Source of the DNA: Cytauxzoon felis
Lineage: Eukaryota > Apicomplexa > Aconoidasida > Piroplasmida > Theileriidae
DNA: 64,000 nucleotides
Assembly (NCBI GenBank): GCA_020283715.1
Contig: JAIQCW010000231.1
Location: 1 to 64,000 of the forward strand
Reading direction: 5' to 3'
A program made the translations under genes and the position numbers. Under the pieces are notes generated by a model that saw only the letters and a list, made by a program, of their open reading frames with translations, had not been told where the DNA came from and ran no database searches. Positions within the stretch are counted from its first letter, which is position 1, and each line of letters begins with the position of its first letter. Below are positions 29,311 to 39,674 of this stretch, in pieces.

Positions 29311-30265
29311 TAAAACTAAGGTGAATATATTGGCTAAATATAAGCGTAAGGTATTAAGATGTGATACATGTGGAGATGATGGTATAATAGCTGTTGATCA
29401 TGTAGAAGGTAATCAATTATGTGTAAATTGTGGTAGAGTTGTTGAGAATGTATTAATATCAGATCAACAAGAATGGCGTAATTTTAATACAGAATCATTA
29501 GGATCAGGTCAAGGTGAGAAGAGTAGGGTTGGTGAATATAATGATACATGGTTGGATACAACAACAACTACTACATTTATTGGTGGTTCTAGGAAGATGC
29601 AACAATTACAGAATCGTATGGGTAATTTTGAATCATCAGATAAGATATTAAAGAATGCTTTTACATTATTAAGAACAATAGGTGATGCATTATCAATAAA
29701 AGAACAAGCAATAGAACGTGCTAAAGAGATATTAAAAGAATTAAATGATATATCATTATTAAAAGGACGTTGTAATCAGATTAATATTTTAGCTGTTATA
29801 TATTTAGGTTGTAGAGAGGCTGGTATATCACGTAGTCTTAAAGAGATGTGTATTTATGATCGTAATATTGCTCAAGGTGATTTAGGTCATGCTATTAATC
29901 GTATTAAAAAACAATTACCTAATAGGGGTAATGCACCTATAGAAGATGCTTCACAACTTATACCTAGGCTTTGTTCTAAATTACATTTATCTAATAATAT
30001 CGCGTCATTATGTGAATATACAGCTAATAGAGCTGCTTTATTATTAAAAAGTTCTAGAAGAACTACATCACTTGCTGCTGGTGTCATTTTTTTTATCACT
30101 CAACTCACTATTGGACAAAATTCTACCGTCTCCATTACAGATATCGCTAATGTCTGCGGTGCCAGCGTTAATACCATCAGAATTACATATAAAGAACTAC
30201 AAGAAATCGCACATAAAATATTACCACCCAAATTCAATAAACAAAAATCTGATGTTATAAAGTGA
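29303..30265 (+). CDS. Transcription initiation factor TFIIB
   Basis: 320 aa from the ATG at 29303; an in-frame ATG at 29288 would add five residues but overlaps the upstream gene more. Zinc ribbon at about residues 20-45: C-D-T-C then LCVNCG; then QEWRNF (B-reader region), followed by two cyclin-type repeats: ILAVIYLGCREAGISRSLKEM in repeat 1 and R-T-T-S-L-A-A-G-V-I-F-F with ANVCGASVNTIR in repeat 2. It positions RNA polymerase II with TBP. TFIIB is distinguished from Brf by its length and lack of C-terminal extension. Confidence 0.9.
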   Translation: MSDKTKVNILAKYKRKVLRCDTCGDDGIIAVDHVEGNQLCVNCGRVVENVLISDQQEWRNFNTESLGSGQGEKSRVGEYNDTWLDTTTTTTFIGGSRKMQQLQNRMGNFESSDKILKNAFTLLRTIGDALSIKEQAIERAKEILKELNDISLLKGRCNQINILAVIYLGCREAGISRSLKEMCIYDRNIAQGDLGHAINRIKKQLPNRGNAPIEDASQLIPRLCSKLHLSNNIASLCEYTANRAALLLKSSRRTTSLAAGVIFFITQLTIGQNSTVSITDIANVCGASVNTIRITYKELQEIAHKILPPKFNKQKSDVIK

Positions 30266-30358
30266 GGATACATCTTCTTCAATCATCTGAAGTCTGAAGA
30301 ATAGATGATGCCTATCCTTCTTCTGAAGAACACAAGACATACCTCCCTCCTCCTTCCA

Positions 30359-30883
30359 TTACATATCATTGGTATGATTTAAAAGTTTAATAATGGATTC
30401 AGTAATATGTTTGATATCATCATTTGTATTAGATGTAAATGTTTTGATCTTGTAGCTTGTGAATTGTTCATTAGCATCATCAAGTATAACCTGAAATATT
30501 TCACACTGTATATTTTCAGTAATCTTTTCATTACTATATTTACGATGTTCTAATCTTTTAGATAGAATTTCTATATCAGTACGTAAGACTATAACATGGT
30601 CAATGATGTCATCATCAAATATATCACAAGAGTGGAATTCTATTAAATAACCACCATCATTTAAATTATATGAATTTAATTCTTTAATTAATTTTTTTTC
30701 ATTATAAATTGAACAATTTAATTCATCATCCCATTCATCAAATAATTTTTTATCTTTTATTATATCTGCGATGTTTAAATATGTCATCTCTACACATTCC
30801 ATCAATGCTTGACATATTTTAGACTTACCAGTACCAGGTGTACCAACAATTAATATATTTGGACCATTTTTACGTTTATACAT
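30359..30883 (-). CDS. Adenylate kinase isoenzyme 6 / Fap7 homologue
   Basis: 174 aa, one exon. Walker A GTPGTGKS at residues 14-21, then Y-L-N-I-A-D, later HSCDIFDDD and DHVIVLRTDIEILSKRL, and the E-N-I-Q-C-E-I lid-proximal helix, as in AK6/hCINAP/Fap7 (N-I-x-x-E, short lid). These ATPases assist late 18S rRNA processing in the nucleus. Length normal. Convergent with TFIIB (about 90 nt between stops). Confidence 0.85.
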   Translation of the reverse strand: MYKRKNGPNILIVGTPGTGKSKICQALMECVEMTYLNIADIIKDKKLFDEWDDELNCSIYNEKKLIKELNSYNLNDGGYLIEFHSCDIFDDDIIDHVIVLRTDIEILSKRLEHRKYSNEKITENIQCEIFQVILDDANEQFTSYKIKTFTSNTNDDIKHITESIIKLLNHTNDM

Positions 30884-30929
30884 TTTTATATCAAGTGACC
30901 ATAGTGGTCAACACATGTCTAACACGTTT

Positions 30930-31255
30930 AAACCCGTAGCTGATCTACGGGAAGCGAAGGGGGAAGTAAATAGAGAAGTCACCACGGCTAGTGGAATAAT
31001 TACTCATTCTTTTGTAAGGAGTTCTACAACTGAAGTCCAATCCTCTTATCTATAGTCCGCCTTTTTTCCCACTCGCCGTGGAGCCTTCCTCTAATTACCT
31101 ATCTCTAAAGAGTATAGCCACTCCCAGAGATCGTGGCGATATTGAGTACATGACCTCAAGTGGAACCCGTAGCTGATCTCAGGGAAGCGGAGGGGGAACT
31201 GAACAAAAGAGCTGTCTGCAAGACGACCTCAGGTGGATAGCTGTCTGCAAGACAA
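30930..31255. mobile_element. Foldback element copy R10 (intergenic, divergent region)
   Basis: GCTGATCTACGGGAAGCG arm, CCACGGCTAGTGG, CCACTCGCCGTGG, TCTCTAAAGAG...GAGATCGTGG arm, second GCTGATCTCAGGGAAGCGG arm, two GCTGTCTGCAAGAC linkers, CCTCAGGTGGA. Lies between the divergent AK6 and NSUN genes. Confidence 0.75.
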
Positions 31256-31338
31256 TACAACTACCTCGTGTTGAACAGTATATTTGTTGTAAATAGATAC
31301 AGTCTTATTAAAGTTATAATATAATTTGGTCATCTTCA

Positions 31339-33105
31339 ATGATAATTGGTATAAATTCTATAAGGGCGAGGCATCTAGAGAATGCTTTGATGCAATATGA
31401 GAAGATAAACACTGGTACTTTACCTATGGATACATTCCTTAGGTGTTATTTTCGTGCAAATAAAGTGTCAATGAATAATAGAGCATGGATATCAGATCAT
31501 ATGTATGAAGTAATGAGATGGAAAGGTCTTATAGAACATACAAGTTCAAAACCTTTAAATTGGACAAATATGTTAAATACATATTTAATTAATGATAGAT
31601 GGAGACTTATGACTAATAATAAACTCTTAGATCCACATATAAGATGCTCATTCCCTAAAGATCTATTCTCTCAAATAGAACAACAATATGGAACAGATCA
31701 AACCATTAAAATCTGTAATATACTCAATGAAGAACCCATTACATATCTTAGAGTTAATACCCTCAAAATCAACAGAGATAAAATCTACAAATTCCTACTT
31801 CATAAAGGTATGTTCATCACATACAAACAATCTGAACAAGTCGTCACATACTAAGATCCATTCACCTCTACTCGACCTCAGGTTAGTCCTGCCGTCAGCC
31901 TCCACTCGAGGTCCATCTTTTCCATTGCATGGAGCTTTCCACTCGAGGTATATCCTGCCGTCAGCTTCTCTATTTACTTCCCCCTTCGCTTCCCTGAGAT
32001 CAGCTACGGGTTCCACTCGAGGTCCAGTACTAACTACACTCGCATCACTACCTTCACCACGATCTCTGGGAGTGGTTCTACCCTTCAGGGATAGGTAATT
32101 GGAAGAGGCACCACGCCGAGTGGAACTGTGGTTGTAACCTCAGGTGGACAGCTGACGGCAGGACTAACATCAGATGGATGATGTCTACAGTACGAAGAGA
32201 TGTATATAGACTTTTACACAACATTTCTTTTACTTCTTTATACATTAGGTGTTGGTGTTGAAAAATGTATAGAGTCTCCTTATGGATTAATGGTTATGGA
32301 TAAAAAGCGATTGTTGGAGACACCAGAGTATAAAACTGGTGTTGTTGAGATACAGGATGAATCGAGTCATATCGCAGGATTAAAAGTAAACGTTGGTATT
32401 GAAAATAGATATTTCTTACATAAATTTATTATTTAGGTTAAACCGGGTGAATTAGTACTGGATTATTGTGCTGGATCTGGTGGAAAGTCATTAATATTTG
32501 GTCAAAGGATGCTTAATAAAGGACGAATATATTTATATGATACAAATACAAATTTATTATTAGCTGTATGTTATTTGAAATTACATATTATTTTAATATC
32601 AATTTTATAGGCACGTAAGCGTCTACGTCGCGCAGGTATAAGAAATTATTACATTTTGGATCCAAATATGGTAGACTTTACAAAATTTTACGGTAAAATG
32701 GATTGGGTAATAATATTTATTAATTATAAATATTATATTTTTTTATAGGTCGTTGTAGATGTACCTTGTACGGGTATAGGGGCATATAGGAGATGTCCTG
32801 ATCGTAAATGGCATTATACTATAGATCAGGTACGAATGTGTAAGCATTTAAGCATTATAATATTATAGTTGGAGAAATATGTCAAACTTCAAAGGATAAT
32901 AATTGAAGAGGCATTATTATTCATGAAATCCAATGGAAAACTCGTTTATATTACATGTAGTATATTTAATGAAGAAAATTCATCGCAAATTGATTATATA
33001 TCCAAGAAGCATAATCTATGTCTGGTAGAGGTACCCACATGTGAATTACCACAATCAAAGGGTAGAAATGGTTATTTTATCGCAATTTTACAACATAATA
33101 AATAA
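31339..33105 (+). CDS. NOL1/NSUN-family RNA m5C methyltransferase (RsmB-like)
   Basis: Six exons: 31339-31807, 32249-32385, 32437-32565, 32611-32706, 32749-32829, 32869-33105; 382 aa, phases consistent. N-terminal NusB-like helical part, then YLRVNTLKI, VEIQDESS, VLDYCAGSGGKS (SAM motif I, usually DxCAAPGGK), VVVDVPCTGIGAYRRCPDRKW with motif IV Pro-Cys, and VYITCSIFNEEN with the catalytic TCS motif. The layout resembles bacterial RsmB/Sun, so the substrate may be organellar or cytosolic rRNA. Motif I differs from the norm (GS for AP). Intron 1 (441 nt) holds element R11, while the rest are 39-51 nt. Confidence 0.85.
31858..32180. mobile_element. Foldback element copy R11 (NSUN intron 1)
   Basis: CCTGCCGTCAGC twice, CCATTGCATGGAGC, ATTTACTTCCCCC, TGAGATCAGCTACGGG, AGGTCCAGTACTA centre, CCACGATCTCTGGGAGTGG, CACCACGCCGAGTGG, CCTCAGGTGGA, GCTGACGGCAGG. 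Confidence 0.75.
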
Positions 33106-33117
33106 TTATTTAATATA

Positions 33118-34273
33118 ATGACTATATTACTTGCACCGTTCCTTGATAACTTTAATACGAGTCATTTGGACATACTTCTAGGTCATAGTTTATACGACAG
33201 GTTAGATTAATGAAAATTAGGAGATATACAGATTTAAATGGAAATATAATCTTTATTTATATATATTATACAGGGAAATTGATGAGGATACATTAAAGAG
33301 TTGTTATAGAGCCATCATATCTTCATTACTATTGAGTATAATATCGCTATATATACCACTAATAAGTTACATAGACTCTAGTATAGTTAGTTGAGGATAG
33401 CATTGATATATTATTTCAATCATATGTCAGATTGATGGTCTATTTCTATATTTAAAGAACGAGAAGTGGCAGTCGACATCGTTCTACTACCTTGAAGTAA
33501 TATATATAATCGTACTCTATACTACATTTATAATCGCACTTGTTACCAAACACTATATTATAGTACGTTTATATAACACCGAACCTAGAACTGAAGTTAC
33601 CTCAAACATGTCGTCTTGAGACAGCTGTTCACCGTAGGTCCAATCAACCTCTGTTGCCACTAGGCATTCCACCTGAGGTCCAATCCACCTCTCTTCCTCT
33701 TGCAGAGAGCTCTTCTATTTAACTATCTCTAAAGAGTAAAGCCACTCCCGGAGATCGTGGCGAAGATGGAATGAAGAGTAGTACTAGACCTCGAGTGGAA
33801 TACCTGGAAGCGATCTACGGTAGCTGGAAGGGGAAGTAAATAGAAGAGGCTCCACGCCAAGTGGCAACAGAATGACCTCAGGTGGAGGCATGTGAAAGAC
33901 GAGGTGTAAGTAAACACCTCAAGTATAATGCTTAGTATGAAGTGCTAGGACTTGGGTACAGAATCTGTATTATTTAATGAAGATTTAATATATTAAAGAA
34001 AAGGAGGTATTAAAATAATAATCTTTAGGTATGGAACATATTGTTGAACTGGGTTAATGTTGGTGCTTTATTGGCATTGCTGTCATTACCATATGCTGGG
34101 TACGTGGAAATATATGTTAATATATAAGAAATATTATAGAAGGTCATTTTTATTTAGGATAATATCGAGATTTATTAATGGTATGTACATTACTGACCAT
34201 ATGTTAATAACCCCCAGGTATATGTTTCAGATTACTTTTATCACATAGACTAAGACTAGATGGTCTTTTATAA
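33118..34273 (+). CDS. Multi-pass membrane protein of unknown family
   Basis: Six exons: 33118-33200, 33274-33385, 33431-33595, 34029-34099, 34140-34180, 34218-34273; 175 aa. Joins are all in phase, but the assignment of the last three exons to this gene rests only on phase and splice signals. Hydrophobic segments: LLLSIISLYIPLI, a VIYIIVLYTTFIIALV stretch, and VGALLALLSLPYAG. The order of a short amphipathic start followed by three or four helices is weakly like ARV1 without its zinc-binding N-terminus; I would not name it. Intron 3 (433 nt) carries element R12. Confidence 0.55.
33596..33925. mobile_element. Foldback element copy R12 (intron 3 of membrane protein gene)
   Basis: CTTGCAGAGAGCTC, TCTCTAAAGAG...GAGATCGTGG, AGTAGTACTAGACC centre, GCGATCTACGGTAGCTGG, CCACGCCAAGTGG, CCTCAGGTGGA. 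Confidence 0.75.
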
Positions 34274-34320
34274 TTATGAAAATTTTAATTTGTTAATTAT
34301 TTATTTTTTGTATATATTAA

Positions 34321-34833
34321 ATGAGTGAGCTTAATTTTTGTCCAGAATGGTATGATTATTTATCTTCATCTTCATCATTAACTTTAGTAATAATATACTG
34401 TACGCTAGAGCTGATTCACGTAGACGTCAATTGAAATATTTATGCCGTCAATGTGAATATTCAAGATGGGCTGATCCTAATAATTTCAATGATAATTGTA
34501 TTTATCGTACAAATTATAATTATCAATCTAGGTTAGTTGAATTTATTATTGTATAATATTATTTCATATAGAGAAGATATTTATATATCACCATTGGTAT
34601 ATAAAGATCCTACTCTTGGTAGAACTAATCATTGGAAGTGTAATAAATGTGGTTGTCAAAAGGCTGTATTCTTCCAATTACCTGAAAGAATCACTGATGA
34701 TGCAATGATGCTAGTTTTCGTTTGCTGTAACACTGGCTGCGGATACTGGAGTAAACAAATATATAATCATGCAAACAATGTCCGGAGACACAGCGAAATC
34801 AATGAAATCGACAACTACTTTAATGAGGAATAA
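34321..34833 (+). CDS. RPB9: RNA polymerase II subunit RPB9
   Basis: Three exons: 34321-34349, 34388-34531, 34572-34833; 144 aa. First zinc ribbon: F-C-P-E-C (split by intron 1), Y-A-R, then L-C-R-Q-C-E-Y; second ribbon, TFIIS-like: D-P-T-L, CNKCGCQKAVFFQ and C-x(4)-CGYWS. The second ribbon (usually 'CxxCxxxxAxFFQ...CxxCxxxW') is recognisable. RPB9 affects start-site choice and fidelity of Pol II. Normal length; no RPC11/RPA12-specific catalytic DE pair seen. Confidence 0.88.
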
Positions 34834-34950
34834 AGAGTATTGATGATATTCACATTTAATTAATATAAATTTAATACCCCTATAATTGTGTGTTACAAGG
34901 TGGAAAGTGTAGCTTCGTTCTCCCTATAATGGAACTCACTCTTCAAATAT

Positions 34951-35396
34951 CTATGGTTGATACTTCTCGAGCAACTGATCGAGCGTATACCTTCTAATGG
35001 GATAGCCAAGTTCATAATTCACAAGGTCATGTATCTTTGATGTCCACAGTATTAAATCAGATTTACATGATACAATAGGTGGATATCTACTATAAATCTG
35101 TAATAAACTATCCCTACATATACTACAAGGATATAATCGAGCAAATGAATAAAGGAATGCTTTCATTGCCATCCCCTCATCTTCAGTCTAGAGTTGTAGT
35201 TATTTAAAAAAAATAATATAAAATATACCGGTCTATCAGAATATTTTGATGCGATTGTATGTAAATATAACCATCCAGCATGACCTAATTCTGTACGTGT
35301 TGGTGGATATTTTGTAGAACCAGATACTCTATTAATATCATCATGACATGATGGATCAGTACAACGTTTATATATTTCATCATCCATTATTGACAT
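34951..35396 (-). CDS. ERV1: Erv1/ALR-type FAD sulfhydryl oxidase
   Basis: Two exons: 35396-35229, 35187-34951; 134 aa. ELGHAGWLYLHTIA (cf. 'LGRxxWxxLH'), then the active-site YPCSIC, and a helix W-T-x-x-I-H-D-L-V-N (FAD-binding 'HNxVN' reads HDLVN). Erv1 re-oxidises Mia40 in the mitochondrial intermembrane space; the N-terminal CTDPSC may be the shuttle pair, with C-x4-C spacing as the sequence shows. The start overlaps the preceding minus-strand gene's stop by 10 bp. Short for the family but complete over the core. Confidence 0.8.
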
Positions 35397-36697
35397 GTTA
35401 CATTCAATCCAGATGTAATATTATCCTTTTTATTAGTCTTAATCTTTAATCTATCCTGTTTCAACTTTAACAATTCAGCAATCTAATTACAAATATAATT
35501 AAAACTCAGTCAAACCCACATTGTCTCTCAATGAATTAACCTCAGCCTATAAATTAAAAATGAATACATAATGATGATTATTGTAAATTCAATGTCCACT
35601 GCAAGTACTCTTCATCTACTACAACACCTTTCCTTCGTCTTGCAGACAGCCATTCTATTTACTTCCCCCTCCGCTTCCCTTAGATCAGCTGCGGGTAGTC
35701 CACTTGAGGTTAATTCCTGATCTCGTCAAGATAATTATAAAGTGACGATATTCATATTAATGGACATATCTCAATGAATATAAATTGGAATGAAGTGAGG
35801 ATTGGTAAACTAGATACAATCATCAAATTCCTCTTCAATGAAGTATTGAGATCAATTATACATTCAATTGTTATTGAGTTATCTTCAGTAGTTTCCCCAG
35901 AAATTCAGGATTTCCTTCAAATTTTGGAGGTAAAAATGAAGGTAGTGAAATTAGTGATGTAACCTCAGGTGGAACCCGAGAACGATCTATGGGAGTTTGA
36001 GGGGGAAGTAAATAGAAGAGCTCCATGCAATGGGAAAGGAAGATGGAGTGGGAAAACAATGTAGAAGAGTATGGTATAGGATGGTGGATAAGTTTATGTA
36101 GATAAATGGTAATAGACATACTTGAATGGTGTGTAGATTATCAATGTGTAGATTATTCATTTTCATATCATGTAAATCGTCCTGTGGGTGATAAAAATTG
36201 TAATATTAAACAAACTTGGAATGAATTTATATCATTTTCACCGCTAGACGTGATGAAATCTGTGTTTTGTAGAATATCATTCAGATTCTATGTATAAAAT
36301 GAAATATAAATGAAGTTAAATACCTCTTGATCTTCAATTACAATCCTGCTCTGTGGATTACTTCTCTTTGGTTGTGTTGAATATAGGCTTTCTCTATGGA
36401 GGTGTGTGTACGGTATCGTAATTTTAAAGATACCTCAACTCGTATTCATTTGGTGGTTGATGAACTTGTGTAAATCTACTAGATGGTTTATTAAACTTTA
36501 CAAATTTATCATTAATCTTATATAATTCTTCAAATTGCTAATAAGAGTTGTAATTTCTAGTATTTCATACAACATACAGTTAGCTGCTCTTGTGTCTCTT
36601 TAATGCGGTCATATAATTGATCTACTAGGCCTTTAATATTAACTTCTTTTGTAAATGTAAATGTATTTATTATTAAAAATAATATTAAAAAGAACAT
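35387..36697 (-). CDS. Secreted coiled-coil protein, lineage-specific
   Basis: Seven exons: 36697-36578, 36537-36434, 36393-36324, 36287-36216, 36181-36122, 35546-35520, 35482-35387; 182 aa, all in phase. Strong signal peptide at the start (MFFLILFLIINTFTFT), then a short helical segment (VDQLYDRIKETQEQLT), a polar middle, and a heptad-like C-terminal region (EVNSLRDNIAELLKLKQDR). No membrane segment beyond the signal. Possibly a secretory-organelle or host-facing protein; no homologue recognised. Intron 5 (575 nt) contains element R13; other introns are 33-40 nt. Its stop overlaps the Erv1 start. Confidence 0.7.
35640..36040. mobile_element. Foldback element copy R13 with long centre A (intron 5)
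   Basis: Left arm 35633-35711 (GTCTTGCAGACAGCC, ATTTACTTCCCCC, TAGATCAGCTGCGGG), AT-rich centre 35712-35960 in the same orientation as R6, right arm (CCTCAGGTGGA, ACGATCTATGGGAG, GTAAATAGAAGAGC, CCATGCAATGGG). Confidence 0.75.
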
Positions 36698-36774
36698 TAT
36701 TCATTTAAATTTCTAATAAAATTATACATTTCACTATAATTTCATTATTATAATGTATACACATGTAGTATAAA

Positions 36775-37966
36775 ATGGCTCTTGACCGTAAGATTGAGAT
36801 TGAAAAATTGAAAAAGGAATTCCCTACTGGTTTGTTATAGTTTTAATAGAGCTTAATGTCATCTTAAATAATATAGTGGACTACAGAGGTATATGGCCTA
36901 GTGTTTTTACGATACCTGTTAATACATTTTTTGGCAAGTCATCTTGTAAACTTGAAATGTATGTTGAATTTAAAGTCTATTCGACGATTCATTAGAACTA
37001 TACCGAGATCATATCCCAGAGATTCTTTATCGTTCAGACTAATCAATCCTATACCACATCAATGGGCGTATGGTGATATTATTAGGTGAGTTTACTTGTA
37101 TATAATTCAACCTTACATTCAGATTGCCTCAACCATTGTATCAGAAGCCTATTGTTGAGGTTGTATGGGAAATTGTATCAAAATTCTACGACTATAAAAA
37201 ATATTGCCAAGGCAAGGAGAATAATTTACCAGGAGCAAAGACAACTACGACAGTAGCGACGACGACCAGCCCACCATCTAATGATCACAAGAGCAATGTA
37301 AAGGTAGAAGAGCCAGTAAATAAAACTCAAGTATTAAGGGATGAAATAGATCCCAGGATTTTAATATCTATAAATAATCCTCCAAAGGAGGCTATACCAG
37401 AGATTATAAACATGAGGTTTGTTAGAGCTGATGCTATCAGAAATGATATCAATTACAGTGATGAAGAGGTAAAATTATGTATTAAAGAAGAAGATGTGAG
37501 TAAAATAATCTACAATTCACCCAATGTAAGTTGGATCTATTGAAAAAATATTCATTGATCGATATGTATAGGCATCGGATGCTATCATTGCTACAAGAGC
37601 AATTTTAAATGAGAATGAAGCATTAATACATCAAGCTATTGAATATATAAATAAGCGCGAGACATTAATCAACTCTATAAAGGATAATATCAATACAATT
37701 AATGAAGCAGACATATCACTCATACCTCAGCAAATGTCAACCTCGAAAGAAGCACTAATGAAACAAATTAAAACTGATATTGATGAATTAGAAGGTGAAA
37801 TTAATAATAATAAAAAGGTATATTAACATAAAATTGACTCTCAGTATATCTACAGCTTATCGAGAATGGTGATTTGACATTTGAATCATCACGAGATGAC
37901 TTGATGAAATTATACGCCAAAGTAAATAAACTCACCACACTCTACATTTCACTTGAAGCAAAGTAA
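36775..37966 (+). CDS. ESCRT-I subunit VPS23/TSG101-like protein
   Basis: Six exons: 36775-36829, 36877-36958, 36996-37085, 37123-37525, 37572-37817, 37856-37966; 328 aa, all in phase. The N-terminal UEV fold reads FTIPVNTFFG (cf. 'GTIPVxYxG'), YPRDSLSFRLINP (cf. 'YPxxPPxxxVxP'), then H-Q-W and I-I-R-L-P ahead of a long helix. A Thr/Pro linker follows, a coiled coil (residues about 190-280), and a C-terminal steadiness-box-like end IENGDLTFESSRDDLMK...LYISLEAK (cf. 'LxxGxIDxDxFLKxVR...LRALxxK'). TSG101 sorts ubiquitinated cargo and works in budding. The name rests on domain order; VPS37 with a UEV is the alternative. Confidence 0.6.
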
Positions 37967-38029
37967 TAACCAAACATTAATATACTACCCCTAAAATAAT
38001 CTACAGATATTACAATGCCTTCCCACATC

Positions 38030-38330
38030 CACTTGTCCAATCCAACTCTTCATCCACCTATTTCCACTCGCCGTGGTGGCCTTCTCTACTTACTTCCCCC
38101 TCCGCTTCCCTGAGATCAGCTTCGGGTCCTCCACTTGAGGTTATATCCAACACAACCTTAGCACCATCTTCCATCATTCCCATGATGGATGATCCATCAC
38201 TACTCTTCTCACCGCCACGATCTCCGGGAGTGGCTATACTCTTTAGAGATATGTAATTAGGAGACGGCTCCACGCCTAGTGGAAAGGAAGGTGGAGGTGA
38301 GGGTGGTGATTGGACCTCAGGTGGAGAAGA
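38030..38330. mobile_element. Foldback element copy R14 (intergenic)
   Basis: CCACTCGCCGTGG, TTACTTCCCCC, TGAGATCAGCTTCGGG, hairpin centre CCATCATTCCCATGATGG, CCACGATCTCCGGGAGTGG, CTCTTTAGAGATATG, CCACGCCTAGTGG, CCTCAGGTGGA. Confidence 0.75.
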
Positions 38331-38533
38331 TGGGGTAAAAAAGGGTTATGGTGATAAAAAACCTCACAACAATGATCAACCCCACGTCAATTATACTCAA
38401 GTTAAAAATCCCCACAGTGCCCTACAATCCCATAATACTTATTTTCCCCACATTATTCATGTTTTTAAGATTTACATACACACTAGTATTCTTAGGGCTC
38501 TCCTAGTATGATATGTGTCATCCCATTTGAATT

Positions 38534-39193
38534 TCAAGTCACTCTATTGTAAATATAGCGTATGAAGAGTACTATAATGACAAGGGCGGTGAGCATACCG
38601 AATATGATTGACAGGAGTATATAATCGTAAGAGTTGTCTTGAATATTTTCTATGGGAGCTTTTGGTTCATCTACCTTGATTGATGCCTGATTCAGTACTT
38701 CTCCTCGAATAGGCATTTTATTATGACCCTTGTTTGGATCAAACTTTTTTAAATTGTCATATAGTGTTTTCAATAGTTCTGGTAATTCATTATAGAGTTC
38801 ATGACCATTGTTATCCTTATATTCAATCCATTGATTACCATCATTGATATAATATAAAAACTTCCCTTCTAATGATTTAACCCTAGAAGGTACAATAGCA
38901 ACCATTAGTGGTATCCTTGTAAATACCCTATAGTATACGGAAACATTATAAACATCATCAATAGGTGTTGGTATATTTGTATCTATACCATTATTCAAGA
39001 TCTTTCCAAGTCTAAAAATTGATCCAGAACCAGCTCTATAATGACAATATGCCATGAAACCTGGTGAAATTTCAATACGATATCGAACTACACCGATAGT
39101 AGTATACTTATTATTCTTATTATAACTATACACTTCCGAGTTTACATCTATATCAGTCACACCAATATCAATAACTGCATCATAGTCATCCAT
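38534..39193 (-). CDS. Single-pass membrane protein, paralogue 1
   Basis: 219 aa, one exon. Starts MDDYDAVIDIGV, has a beta-rich body with V-Y-Y-R-V-F and a W-I-E-Y-x-x-x-x-G block, a linker rich in Pro/Lys/Asp, and a C-terminal membrane helix (IIFGMLTALVIIVLFIRYIY) with a short basic tail. No signal peptide, so it may be tail-anchored. The gene at 39675 shares the start (xxxIIDIG), P-I-D/N-N/D, an F/V-Y-F/Y-R/K strand with MVAIVP/MLAKIVP, and the membrane end. The W-x-x-Y block recalls repeated domains of piroplasm secreted proteins, but I cannot show homology. Confidence 0.65.
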   Translation of the reverse strand: MDDYDAVIDIGVTDIDVNSEVYSYNKNNKYTTIGVVRYRIEISPGFMAYCHYRAGSGSIFRLGKILNNGIDTNIPTPIDDVYNVSVYYRVFTRIPLMVAIVPSRVKSLEGKFLYYINDGNQWIEYKDNNGHELYNELPELLKTLYDNLKKFDPNKGHNKMPIRGEVLNQASIKVDEPKAPIENIQDNSYDYILLSIIFGMLTALVIIVLFIRYIYNRVT

Positions 39194-39469
39194 TTCTATA
39201 ATTAAAAACGTTTGATAAATAATGAAAAATTATATCATCAGCTAGCTATAGAGTTAACAGTTAAGATATTAATTATAACATAAATTAAATGTGCAAATTT
39301 GAAGTTAAATTGATACCCTTTACAAGTGTATTACATGTAAAATCGACTCAAGTGTGATAAAAATTCATTACCATGATACAATAGAGTACTTTATATCATT
39401 CTGCCAATCTATTCCAACCTAAATCTTACATAAAACACATAGAATATTGAAAATCGACTCTTTTCCCAC

Positions 39470-39640
39470 CTTCATTCGTCTTGCAGACAGCTTCTCTATT
39501 TACATCACCTCGACTCCCATAGATCGTCTCGGATTCTTCGCCACGACCCCGGGAGTGGCTATACTCTTTAGAGATAGATAATTAAAAGAGCCACCACGGC
39601 GAGTGGAAGATATGGTTGTAACACCAAGTGAAAGTGCATT
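39470..39640. mobile_element. Foldback element copy R15 (between the paralogue pair)
   Basis: GTCTTGCAGACAGC, CTATTTACATCACC, ATAGATCGTCTCGG, CCACGACCCCGGGAGTGGC, CTCTTTAGAGATAG, CCACCACGGCGAGTGG. Shortest full-structure copy, with almost no centre. Confidence 0.7.
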
Positions 39641-39674
39641 GAACATTGGTGTGGTATCATCGTTATATATCTAT

